NCBI RefSeq assembly: GCF_937898475.1
Contig: NZ_CALEJS010000015.1
Span: 124,001 to 188,000, forward strand
DNA: 64,000 bases
Source: an uncultured Chitinophaga sp.
GTDB taxonomy: Bacteria; Bacteroidota; Bacteroidia; Chitinophagales; Chitinophagaceae
Direction of reading: 5' to 3'
Part shown: piece by piece, positions 43,490 to 55,400 of the stretch
How the letters are laid out: every line of letters begins with the position of its first letter
How positions within the stretch are numbered: the stretch's first letter is position 1
The notes under the pieces: generated by a model
Database searches by the model: none
Seen by the model: only the letters and a program-made list of their open reading frames with translations
What the model was told of the DNA's origin: nothing
Translations under genes and position numbers: made by a program

Positions 43490-46400
43490 ACACGATAGCG
43501 ATCATTTCCGCATTGAAGTCACACAATGTATTGCTGCGGCTGGACGGCGATCAGCTGAAGCTGTCCGGTGAAACCGGCAGCCTGCCGCCGGAATTGCTGG
43601 AAATGGTTAAATCCCGTAAGGAAGCGCTGATCTCCCTGCTGCGGAATGCAACGGCGCCCGTCACCGAAAATGTCATTCGGCCCCTTGGCAGGCAGGAGGA
43701 TTATCCCGCTACAGATGCCCAGCAAAGTATCTGGGTATTACATCAGCTGGATAAAACCGGCGGCGCGTACAATATCATCACCAGCCTGCATCTGAAAGGC
43801 GAGGTGTCTGCTGATATATTGAAGAGGGCCTTTCAGTGCTCCCTCATGCGGCATGAAAGTTTACGCACGGTATTCAGGGAAGCGGATGGAAAGCTCAGGC
43901 AGGTGATCACAGACAATACTGATTTTACAGTAGCCTTCCGTGATATCAGCGCAGAAGGAACCATACATGATCACGTTACTGCGGAAGTAAAAAGGCTTAC
44001 TTACCGGCGCTTTGACCTGGAAAAAGGTCCGCTCCTGGAAGTACAGCTGCTGAAATTAGCAGCACAGGAATATGCGCTCATATTGGCCATACATCACATT
44101 ATCAGTGATGGCTGGTCGGTAAGGCTCCTCTTGCAGGAAATGATGCACTTTTACAGCCTGCTACGTAAAGGCGCACAGCCGGCAATTGCTTTGCCGGAGA
44201 TTCAGTATAAAGACTACGCGGCCTGGTTGCTGCAACAGCTCAGCGGAGAGGCAGGTAAGCATGCACAAGCATTCTGGAAGGAACGCCTGTCAACCATACC
44301 CGATCCGCTGGATCTGCCGGCTGATCTGCCGCGGCCCGGTACCAGGTCTTTTGAAGGCGCCATTGCCCGGTTCTATACAGACGCTTCATTGTATCCCGCT
44401 ATCGTTCAATATTGCCGGCAGCATAGCACAACGCCGTTTAACTTTTTTCTCAGCACCCTTTCCATCTTACTGTACAAACTATCCGGTCAGGATACCATCG
44501 TAATTGGTACGCCTGCGGCCGGACGTACACATGGTGCACTGCACCAGCAGATCGGGCTCTTTGTAAATACATTGCCGCTTACGGCCAGGGTGCAGGCGGC
44601 AGACAGCTTCGCAGCTATGCTGCAACGTATTGCGGGTGATACCATTGCAGCCTTTGAGCACCAGCACTATCCCTTTGCGCGAATAGCAGAGCAACTGGCT
44701 GTAAAATGGGACAGCGCCAGGAATCCATTGTTCGATGTAATGCTGGTATTACAGGATACGGCTATTGGCGATGGGAGAGTAGGCTTTGATCAGCAGGCCG
44801 GTTTTGCAATAGACCGGCTGGATACTTACCTGTATGGATCTGCAGCAGTAGTACACAGCAGCGCCCCTTCAAAATTCGATCTCTCCTTCGACCTCGGGAA
44901 TGATCCCAATAACAGGTTCTATATGGAGATAGCATATTCCACACGCCTGTTCACTAAAGAAAGCATCATTTCGTTATATAAAGCCTACCAGCACATTATT
45001 GCCCAGGTACTGGCCAATCCGGGTATACCTGTACAATCCATTGAGCTGGCTGACCAGGAAGCGCAACGCCGCCTGCTGGAAAGCTTCAACGATACAGCAG
45101 TGCCCTATGCGCCCGGTAAAACGGTTATTGACCTGTTTGAAGAACAGGTACAACGCACACCCGAACGGCCGGCCCTCCGGTATGGATCCCGGCTATATAC
45201 CTACCGTGAAGTGGATCAGTTGTCCAACCAGCTGGCGGCTTACCTTGTAACTACTTACGGCATTACTGCCGGCGAGCTGGTAGGTATACAACTGGAAAGA
45301 AGCGAGCGGATGCCGCTGTCCATCCTCGCCGTTTTAAAGGCAGGCGCAGCCTATGTGCCTATCGGTACTGATTACCCGGCAGAACGGGTGGCCTATATAG
45401 TGAAAGATGCTGCATTGAAAGTATTGATCAATGAGGATGAACTGTCAAAGTTTTTCTCTGCACAACACCGCTATTCAACAGAGCGGCTGTCAGTCAAACC
45501 TACGCAGAACGGTCTGGCCTATTGTATCTATACCTCCGGATCTACCGGCACGCCCAAGGGTGTGCTGAACAGTCACGCCGGGCTCTATAACCGCCTGCGC
45601 TGGATGGGCGACTATCTGCATGTAGACGGGAACGATGTTTTCCTGCAGAAAACGCCCTACACATTTGACGTTTCCGTGTGGGAGCTGCTGCTGCCTTTTA
45701 TCACCGGCAGCGTGCTGGTGATGGCGGATCCCGGTCAGCATAAAGACCCTGCCTATCTGCAGGAGGTAATTGCAAGACACGGGGTTACCATTGCGCATTT
45801 TGTACCTTCCATGTTAGGCGCCTTCCTGCCGGATGTTAACGCAGCGAAATGCGCTTCCCTGCAGCACATCATCTGCAGCGGCGAAGAACTTCCTGCGCAG
45901 ATGGTAGTGGATGTCCGCCGTAAACTGGTCAATACCCGTATTCATAACCTGTATGGCCCAACGGAGGCAGCCATCGATGTAACCGCCATTGATCTTACGG
46001 ATGCAGACGTATTGCAGCACGGCGTCAGCATTGGTTACCCCATCGCCAATACAAGGATCTACATCGTGAATGATTCCCTGCAGCTGCAACCGCCGGGCAT
46101 TCCCGGCGAATTGCTGATCTCCGGGGTACAGGTGGCCAATGGTTATCTCCACCTGGAAGAGCTGACGGCAGCCCGTTTCATACCCGATCCCTTTTCGCCG
46201 GGTAACCGCGTGTACCGCACGGGCGACATTGCCAAGTGGTTACCCGATGGCGCCATTCAATACCTGGGACGCAAAGACAACCAGGTAAAGATCCGGGGCA
46301 ACCGTATAGAGCTGGGTGAAGTGGAAAATGCCTTATGCGCATTTCCAGGCATCCGCTCCGGTGTGGCTGCGGTCAGGGAACTGCAGGGAGAGAAGGCCCT

Positions 46401-49400
46401 GGTGGCCTATTTCACCGGCAGCACGCCGCTGGATGTTCCCGCACTGAAAGTGTACCTCAAAACCCGTTTGCCGGATTACATGATACCCGGCTATTACATG
46501 CAGCTGGATGAGCTGCCGCTGACTTCCAGCGGTAAGGCAGATAAGAAACGCCTGCCATTACCTGAGCTGCGCCGCAGCGCTTATGAAGCGCCCCGAAGCC
46601 AGGCAGAACAACAGCTGGCTGCGATCTGGCAACAGATACTCGGGAAGGTGCAGATAGGCCGCAAGGACAATTTCTTTGAACTGGGCGGCCATAGCCTGAA
46701 AGCCACCCGCTTAGCCAGCCAGCTAAACAGGCAACTCGGCGTCAGCATTCCGTTAACAGACCTGTTTGATCATCCCGTACTGGAAGACCAGGCGAGGCTG
46801 CTAAGCGCCACTCAGTCAGACGCCTTTGCTGCCATACCGGCTGTTGAAGAACAGCTATCTTACGCCCTTTCATCGTCCCAGCAGCGCTTATGGATCTTAA
46901 GCCAGCTGGAAGAAAGCAGCGTTGCCTATAACATGCCTGCGGTGTTTGAGCTGGAAGGTATACTGAACCTGGATGCCCTCTCCGCCGCATTTGATACGCT
47001 GATAGAAAGACATGAAAGTTTGCGTACTGCTTTCCGCGAAGCGCCGGATGGAACCATCAGGCAATACATATTACCCGCAGCATCCGGCAGCTTTCAGATC
47101 AGCTATCATGATCTGAGCCGGGAGAATGAGCGCACCATAAAAGAGAGGATACAAGGCAGCCTTTTCCAGCCATTTGACCTGGGCAGCGGTTACCTGCTAC
47201 GCGCTGCGCTTTACCAGCTGGCCGCCGGCAGGTGGTTGTTCACCTATGTGATGCACCACATTATCAGTGACGGCTGGTCGATGGAAGTGCTGATCAGGGA
47301 ACTGTTGCAACTGTATCACGCCTATACGCAGGGCCTTCCCAACCCGCTGCCGCCTTTACGCATCCAGTATAAAGACTATGCCGCCTGGCAGCAGGGGCAG
47401 CTGGGTACTGCAGCATCAGCATCGCATAAAGCATGGTGGCTGCAGCAGCTGGAGGGTTCATTGCCTGTATTGGAACTGCCTGCAGACAAAGCCCGTCCGG
47501 CGATAAAGACCTATCATGGCGCCAGGTTGATCCGCCGGATAGCGCCTTCAGCTGCGAAAGCATTCAGCGCCTTATGCAGGTCTGCAGACAGTACCTTATT
47601 CACCGGTCTGCTGGCACTTGTAAAGGCCTTATTATACCGTTATACGGGCCAGGAAGATATGATCATCGGCAGTCCCGTAGCAGGCAGGGAGCACAGCGAC
47701 CTGGAAGACCAGATCGGTTTTTATGTGAACACCCTGCCATTAAGAACCCGCTTCAGCGGAAGGGACAGCTACCTGCAACTGTTATCACATGTAAGACAAA
47801 CCACCCTGGATGCCTACCGGCATCAGGCTTACCCCTTCGATGCACTGGTGGAAGCGTTGGACCTGCAACGTGATCTGAGCCGCAATGCTTTGTTCGATGT
47901 GCTGGTGGCATTACAGCACGGAACAACTGCTTCCCTGGTGCAGGAAGGTTTTGCAGGCCTGGAGGTGAGGGAATATGATGGCCTGCGGCAGGATAGTAAG
48001 TTTGACCTGCAGTTCAGTTTTATTGAATCAGGATCTCAGCTGCAGCTGCATATCATTTACAACACAGATCTCTATTACAGCAGCACGATATCCCGCCTGG
48101 CCCGTCACCTGGAACAACTGCTGGCTGCAGTAACAGCTGATCCCGCAAGGCCCATTTCGGCTTTAACCTACCTGGATAAGGCGGAACAGCAAACCATCCT
48201 GAACTTTAATCACCATCATAGCGCCCCGCCGCCTGCTACCCTGGTGGCTGCTTTTAAACAAACGGTAGCGCAACATCCTGATGCCACTGCCTTGGTATTT
48301 GAGCAAACACAGATCAGCTACCATGAACTGGACCAGGCGTCCGATCAGCTGGCAGGCTATCTGCTGGCTGGCTGTCAGCTTCGTGCAGGCGACCTCGTAG
48401 CCATACAACTGGAGCGGAGCGAATGGATGATCATTGCACTCTGGGGCGTACTGAAATCCGGCGCTGCTTTTGTACCTGTTGATCCGGCATACCCTAAGGA
48501 GCGCATTGATTATATGATCGCCGACAGCGGATGCCGCCTGGTGTTTGACCAGGAAGCGCTGATGAGGTTCAGGGCGCAGCGCGACAACATCCATCCAACA
48601 CCCGCAGAACGCAACACACCGGAAGATTGCTGTTACGTGATCTATACCTCCGGCTCTACCGGCCGTCCCAAAGGAGTAATGATACCGCATGCTGCATTGT
48701 ATCATTACATCAGCACCATTGGTAAAGCTTATGGCATTTCAGCGAACGAGCGCATACTGCAGCTATCCAACTTTGCTTTTGATGCAGCGGTAGAACAGAT
48801 CATGCTCAGCATGTTACATGGCGCCTGCCTCTATGTGCCCCGCCAGGAGCTGATCACCGATACGGCCGCGTTGAGCGCTTACATAGCAGGCCATGGTATC
48901 ACCCACCTGCATACCGTACCCACGCTTTTGCAGCACATTGATTACAGCCAGGCAACATCATTGAAACGGGTGGTGTCTGCAGGAGAACCTTGTCCGCCTT
49001 CACTGCTGCAGAAGGTAGGAGCGCAGATCGATTTCTATAACAAGTACGGGCCTACGGAAGCAACTATTTCCGCTACCTTGTACAAGGCGGCAGGCAGAGA
49101 TCTTCATAGCGGCACCATTCCTATTGGCCGGCCGCTCAACAACAGCCGGGTATATATTCTCAATGAACAGGGCGCCTTACAGCCGGTAGGCGTACCCGGG
49201 GAGATCTGTATTGGTGGCCACAGCCTGGCAGATGGCTATTTGCATCAGCCCGCGTTAACAGCAGAGAAATTTGTTGCAGATCCTTATCATCCCGGACAGC
49301 GTATTTACCGTACCGGGGATGTGGGTAAATGGCAGGAAGACGGCAACATCCTGTTCCTGGGAAGGAAGGATGACCAGGTGAAAATACGCGGTCACCGTAT

Positions 49401-52400
49401 TGAGCTGGGAGAGATCAGCCAGACGCTGCAGGAATATCCCGGCGTATCTTCAGCAGTAAGCACCGTTGTGAAAGATAACAGTGGAGAAAGTATGCTGGTG
49501 GCTTACGTTGTCAGCGCATCCACACTTCATACAGATGATCTGCGCAGCTGGCTGAGGGCCAGACTGCCGCAATATATGCAGCCGGCTCATATCATACAGC
49601 TGGAGGCGCTGCCGCTTTTACCCAACGGTAAACTGGACAAGCGGGCATTACCTGCACCGCAAACCGCAGCAAGGGAATACATTGCGCCGCGTAACAGCCT
49701 TGAAGCGCAGCTGGTTCACATTTGGCAGGAAATACTGGCTAAAGACCAGGTAGGCGTAAAAGACAATTTCTTTGAACTGGGTGGTCATAGCCTGAAAGCC
49801 ACCCGCCTGGCCAGCCGGCTGTCTAAAACATTTGATGTAAAGATCGCTTTAAAAGATCTGTTCAGTCATACTACACCGGAAGAGCAGGCCAGGCTGATCG
49901 CCGCATCACAGCAGGAGATGTATGCTGCCATACCGGCGGTACGGCAGCAGGCATCCTATGCACTGTCATCTTCGCAGCGCCGCCTCTGGGTATTAAGCCA
50001 GTTTGAAGAAGGCAGTGTAGCCTATAACATGCCGGGCATATTTGAGCTGGAAGGCCCCCTGGACAGAACGGCGCTGGCAAAATCATTTGATACGCTTATT
50101 GAACGGCATGAAAGCCTTCGCACGGTCTTCCGCGAAACGCCGGATGGTGAGATCAGGCAATACATACTGCCTGTATCCGCTACCGGCTTTGAGGTACGCT
50201 ATCATCCTGATGCGCGGACAGTACAAACAAACCTGTATCAACCGTTCAACCTGGGCCAGGGCCCCCTGTTGCGGGCAGACCTTTACCAAACGGGCACCGA
50301 TCAATGGCTGTTGGCATATGCCATGCACCACATTATCAGCGATGGCTGGTCGATGGAAGTATTGATCAAAGAACTGCTGCAATTGTACCATGCCTATGCG
50401 CAGGGGCAATCTGTATTATTGGCGCCTTTGCGCATCCATTACAAAGACTACGCTGCCTGGCAGCAGGAACAACTGCTGTCTGTTGATTTCCGGCAACACA
50501 GGCAATACTGGCTTGAACAGTTCAGCGGTGAAGTACCGGTGCTTGAACTGCCTGCCGACAAACCCCGCCCGGCTGTAAAAACCTATCATGGCGACACGAT
50601 ATATAAACAGCTGGATACAGCTGTTATAAACGGCTTGCAACAGCTCTGCGAATCATCAGGCAGCACTTTGTTCATGGGGCTTCTGGCCGCGGTTAAAGTT
50701 TTATTATACCGTTATACGGGCCAGGAAGACATCATCGTCGGCAGCCCGGTAGCCGGCCGTGATCACAGCGACCTGGAAGAGCAGATCGGTTTTTATGTGA
50801 ACACACTGGCACTAAGAACGCAGTTCAGCGGAACGGATACTTATGAGCAGTTGTTATCCCGTGTAAAGCAGGTAAGTCTTCATGCCTATGAGCACCAGTC
50901 CTATCCCTTTGACGCGCTGGTAGATGAGCTGCAACTGCAGCGGGATCTGAGCCACAGCGCGCTCTTTGACGTGATGCTGGTATTGCAGCATGCATCCAGC
51001 GCGGCACTGGTGGAAGAAGGGTTCAGCGGCCTGAAAGTAAGGGCGCACAAAGGCCTGCAGCAGGGCAGCAAGTTTGATCTGCAATTTACATTTGTAGTAT
51101 CCGGGGAGCAGCTGCAGCTGTATATCAATTACAATACGGATATTTTCCACAACAGCACTATAACACGGTTGTCACATCACCTGGAGCAATTGCTGGCCGC
51201 TATCATTGCCGCGCCGCAGCAACCCATTGCCACGCTGTCTTACCTGGATGCAGCAGCACAAACGCTGTTACTGGATACCTTCAACGCAACAGCCGTGCCC
51301 TATGATGCATCCGGCACCGTTGTGGATCTTTTGGAAGCGCAGGTGCTGCGCAGCCCCGATCATACTGCATTGTTATTTGAAGGCCGGTCATTCAGTTATC
51401 AGCAACTGAACGGACTGTCAAACCAGCTGGCACATTACCTGAGCGCTACGTACCAGGTAGGAAAGGAGGACCGTGTTGCCATCCGGCTGGATCGCAACGA
51501 GTGGCTGGTGATCTCCCTGCTGGGCGTACTGAAATCAGGCGCCGCTTATGTGCCCATTGATCCTGCCTACCCGCAGGACCGCATTGACTATATCCTGGAA
51601 GACAGCAGCTGCAAAGTATTGCTGGATGAAAGAGCGCTGCATAAATTCCTTTTACAGGCAGAAAAGTACAGCCAGTCTAATCCGGGACTGCCCATCATGC
51701 CGGAAGATCTTGCCTATGTAATCTATACCTCCGGTTCTACCGGCCGTCCAAAAGGCGTGATGATCACGCATGGTAATGTTTCCGCTTTCATGGATTGGTG
51801 TAAGCGGGAGTTCGGCGCCTCCTCCTACGAGATTGTGCTGGGCGTTACGTCCATTTGTTTTGATCTGTCTGTCTTCGAGATCTGCTACACCCTGGTAAGC
51901 GGCAAACAGCTGCGGTTACTGACAGACGCATTGTCCATACCGCAATACCTGGACAGCCCGGCGCCCCTGCTCTTAAACACGGTTCCCAGCGTAGTTAACA
52001 GCCTGCTTGCCACCGGCGCCAACCTGAGCCGGGTACATGTACTGAATATGGCCGGTGAGCCGGTTGCGCAGGCAACGCTGCGGCAGCTGGACTGTGAACG
52101 GATGGAAGTAAGGAACCTCTACGGGCCTTCTGAAGATACTACCTACAGCACCTGCTACCGTTTAAAGAACGATGACAACATATTGATCGGCCGCCCGATC
52201 TCCAATACGCAGGTATATATCCTGAACGATCATCATCAGCTGCAGCCGTTAGGCATAGCAGGAGAGATCTGCATTTCCGGATCCGGCCTGGCACGCGGTT
52301 ATTTAAATCAAACGGAGCTGACGGCAGCTAAGTTTGTTCCTCACCCCTTTATAGCCGGTGAACGCCTCTATAAAACAGGCGATCTTGGTAAGTGGCTGCC

Positions 52401-55400
52401 AGACGGCAACCTTGTTTTCCTGGGAAGGAAAGATGACCAGGTGAAAATACGCGGCTATCGCGTTGAGCCGGGCGAGATCAGCCAGCTGCTGCAGGATTAC
52501 CCGGGTATATCGTCTGCCACTGTTGTTGCCATTAAAGACAGTAGCGGAGATTATGTACTGGCAGCCTATTTCGCAGGTGAAGCCAACCTGCATGCAGCAG
52601 ATCTGCGCAGCTGGCTCGCTGCGAAGCTGCCGCATTATATGCAGCCGGCGCACTTCATCCGGCTGGAAGCATTGCCTTTATTACCCAATGGTAAGCTGAA
52701 TAAAAAAGCATTGCCTGCCCCCGAGGCAGCAGGAAGGGAATACATTGCGCCCCGGAATGAGCTGGAAGCCCGATTGGTGCAGATCTGGCAGGATATTCTT
52801 GGAAAAGCGGAGATAGGCGTGAAAGATCACTTCTTTGAGCGGGGGGGCCACAGTCTGAAAGCTACCCGTTTAGCCAGCCAGCTATCCAGGGTATTCCATG
52901 TAAAGATAGCGCTGAAAGACCTTTTCAATCATCCCGTACTGGAAGACCAGGCAAAGCTGGTGGCCGTATCACAGCAAAGCGTATTCACGGCCATTCCGGC
53001 GCTAGGGGAGCAGGAATCTTATGTCTTGTCTTCCGCGCAACGCCGCCTCTGGGTGTTAAGCCAGTTTGAAGAAGGCAGCGTGGCTTACAATATGCCCGGC
53101 CTGTTTGAATTTGAAGGCACGCTGGATGCCGCCGCATTGTCCAGGTCATTCGAAACACTGATCCAACGGCATGAAATACTTCGCACAGTCTTTCGTGAAA
53201 CAACAGATGGAGAAATCAGGCAGTACATTTTACCTGCAACAGAGACCGGCTTTAAGATCAACTATCACGATCAGGGCCAGGAGCTGCAGATCAACCTTTC
53301 CCAGCCATTTAACCTGGGCACCGGCCCCTTGTTAAGGGCAGACCTTTACCCAACAGGTCCCGGCAAATGGCTGTTCACTTACGTCATGCACCACATCATC
53401 AGCGATGGCTGGTCCATGGAAGTATTGATCAGGGAACTGCTGCAACTATACCAGGCATATGTGCAGGGACAACCGGATCCCTTGCCGCCTTTACGTATTC
53501 ACTATAAAGATTACGCTGCCTGGCAGCAGGAACAGCTGCAATCTGATAATGCCCGGCAACACAAGGAGTACTGGCTGCAGCAGTTCAGTGACGGGCTGCC
53601 GGTACTGGAGCTTCCTGCCGAAAAACCCCGCCCAGCGGTAAAGACCTACCATGGCGCCAGCATGCATAAACAACTGGAAGCGGGTATTGCAGACGGCTTG
53701 AATGCCCTGTGCCAATCGTCCGGCAGCACGCTGTTCATGACGCTTTTGGCAGCGGTTAAAGTTTTATTATACCGTTATACGGGACAGGAAGATATCATCA
53801 TCGGCAGCCCGGTAGCAGGTCGCGGGCACAGCGACCTGGAAGACCAGATCGGTTTTTATGTAAACACACTGGCATTAAGAACGCAGTTCAGCGGAACAGA
53901 TACCTATCTGCAATTGTTGGCGCGCATTAAACAGGTCACCCTGGATGCCTATGAACATCAGTCCTATCCCTTTGATGCCCTGGTAGATGAACTGCATTTG
54001 CAAAGAGATACGAGCCGCAGCGCCCTGTTTGATGTAATGCTGGTATTGCAGCACGGATCCGGCGCTTCGCTCCTGGATAAAGCATTGAACGGCCTGCAGG
54101 TGAAAGCGCTTGAAAGTACACGGGAGCAAAGCAAGTTTGATCTGCAGTTTAATTTCATAGCAACAGCAGAAGGGCTCAGTGTAAGGCTGCACTATAACAC
54201 CGATATTTACCATAAGGAAATCGCTACGCAGCTGCTGAACCACCTGAGCCAGTTGTTGTCTGCTATCATCGCTGATCCCGTAAGACCTATTGCAACAATA
54301 CCCTGCTTAAGTGCAGCAGAACAACAAACTATTTTACAATTCAATAAAGCCCTTGCCCCGGCCACTGATACTACGATCATTGCAGCATTTGAGCAAACGG
54401 CAGCGCAAACTCCGGATCACATTGCCCTGGTATTTGAGCAGACGCGCCTTACGTACCGCGAACTGGACAAGGCATCCAACCAGCTTGCCAGGTACCTGCA
54501 GCAAACTTACCGGCTGACAGCCGATGACCTGGTAGCCATACAGCTGGAGCGCAGTGAATGGATGATCATATCCCTGCTGGCCGTACTGAAAGCCGGCGCT
54601 GCATTTGTTCCGATAGATCCCGGCTATCCCGTAGAGCGGATCAACTATATAGTAACCGACAGCCGCTGCAGGCTGATCCTCGATGATAGGGAACTCCAGA
54701 AGTACCGGCCCAAGGCTTTTGCTGATGAAGCGTTAGAGCCTGTCGCTACTACAACAGATCTTGCCTATGTGATCTACACATCCGGCTCTACCGGTCATCC
54801 CAAGGGCGTAATGATATCGCACGGCGCTTTATACAACTATATCGCAGCTATTGGCAGCGAATATGGTATTGACAACCGGGAACGCATTCTGCAGATCTCC
54901 AACTTTGCATTTGACGCTGCCGTAGAACAGATCATGCTCAGCATATTGCACGGCGCCTGCCTTTATATACCTAACCGCCAGCTGGCAACGGATACGGCAG
55001 GACTGACGGATTATATCGCAGATAACGGCATTACGCACCTGCACACCGTACCTGCTTTATTACAGCATATAGACTTTGCAAAAGCAGGCAGTCTGAAACG
55101 GGTGGTGTCTGCAGGAGAGGAATGTCCGCCGTCCTTACAGCAAAGGGTATCGGAAAGCACGGCTTTCTACAATAAGTACGGCCCCACGGAAGCAACGATA
55201 TCTGCTACGCTTTACAAGGCAGAAAGCGGACAGGCAGATCAGCAGAAAGTGCCTATCGGGCAACCCCTCCGCAATAGCCGGGTCTATATTTTAAATGACC
55301 ATGATCAGCTGCAGCCCACCGGCGTAGCAGGAGAGATCTGCATTGCAGGCAACAGCCTGGCCCGTGGATATTTACATCAGCCTGCACTCACTGCAGCGCG

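Noticed and set aside
52840..52848. Frameshift at the seven-G run in NRPS module 3
   Set aside because: The frame is kept and the protein continues normally; only substitutions are needed to explain it.
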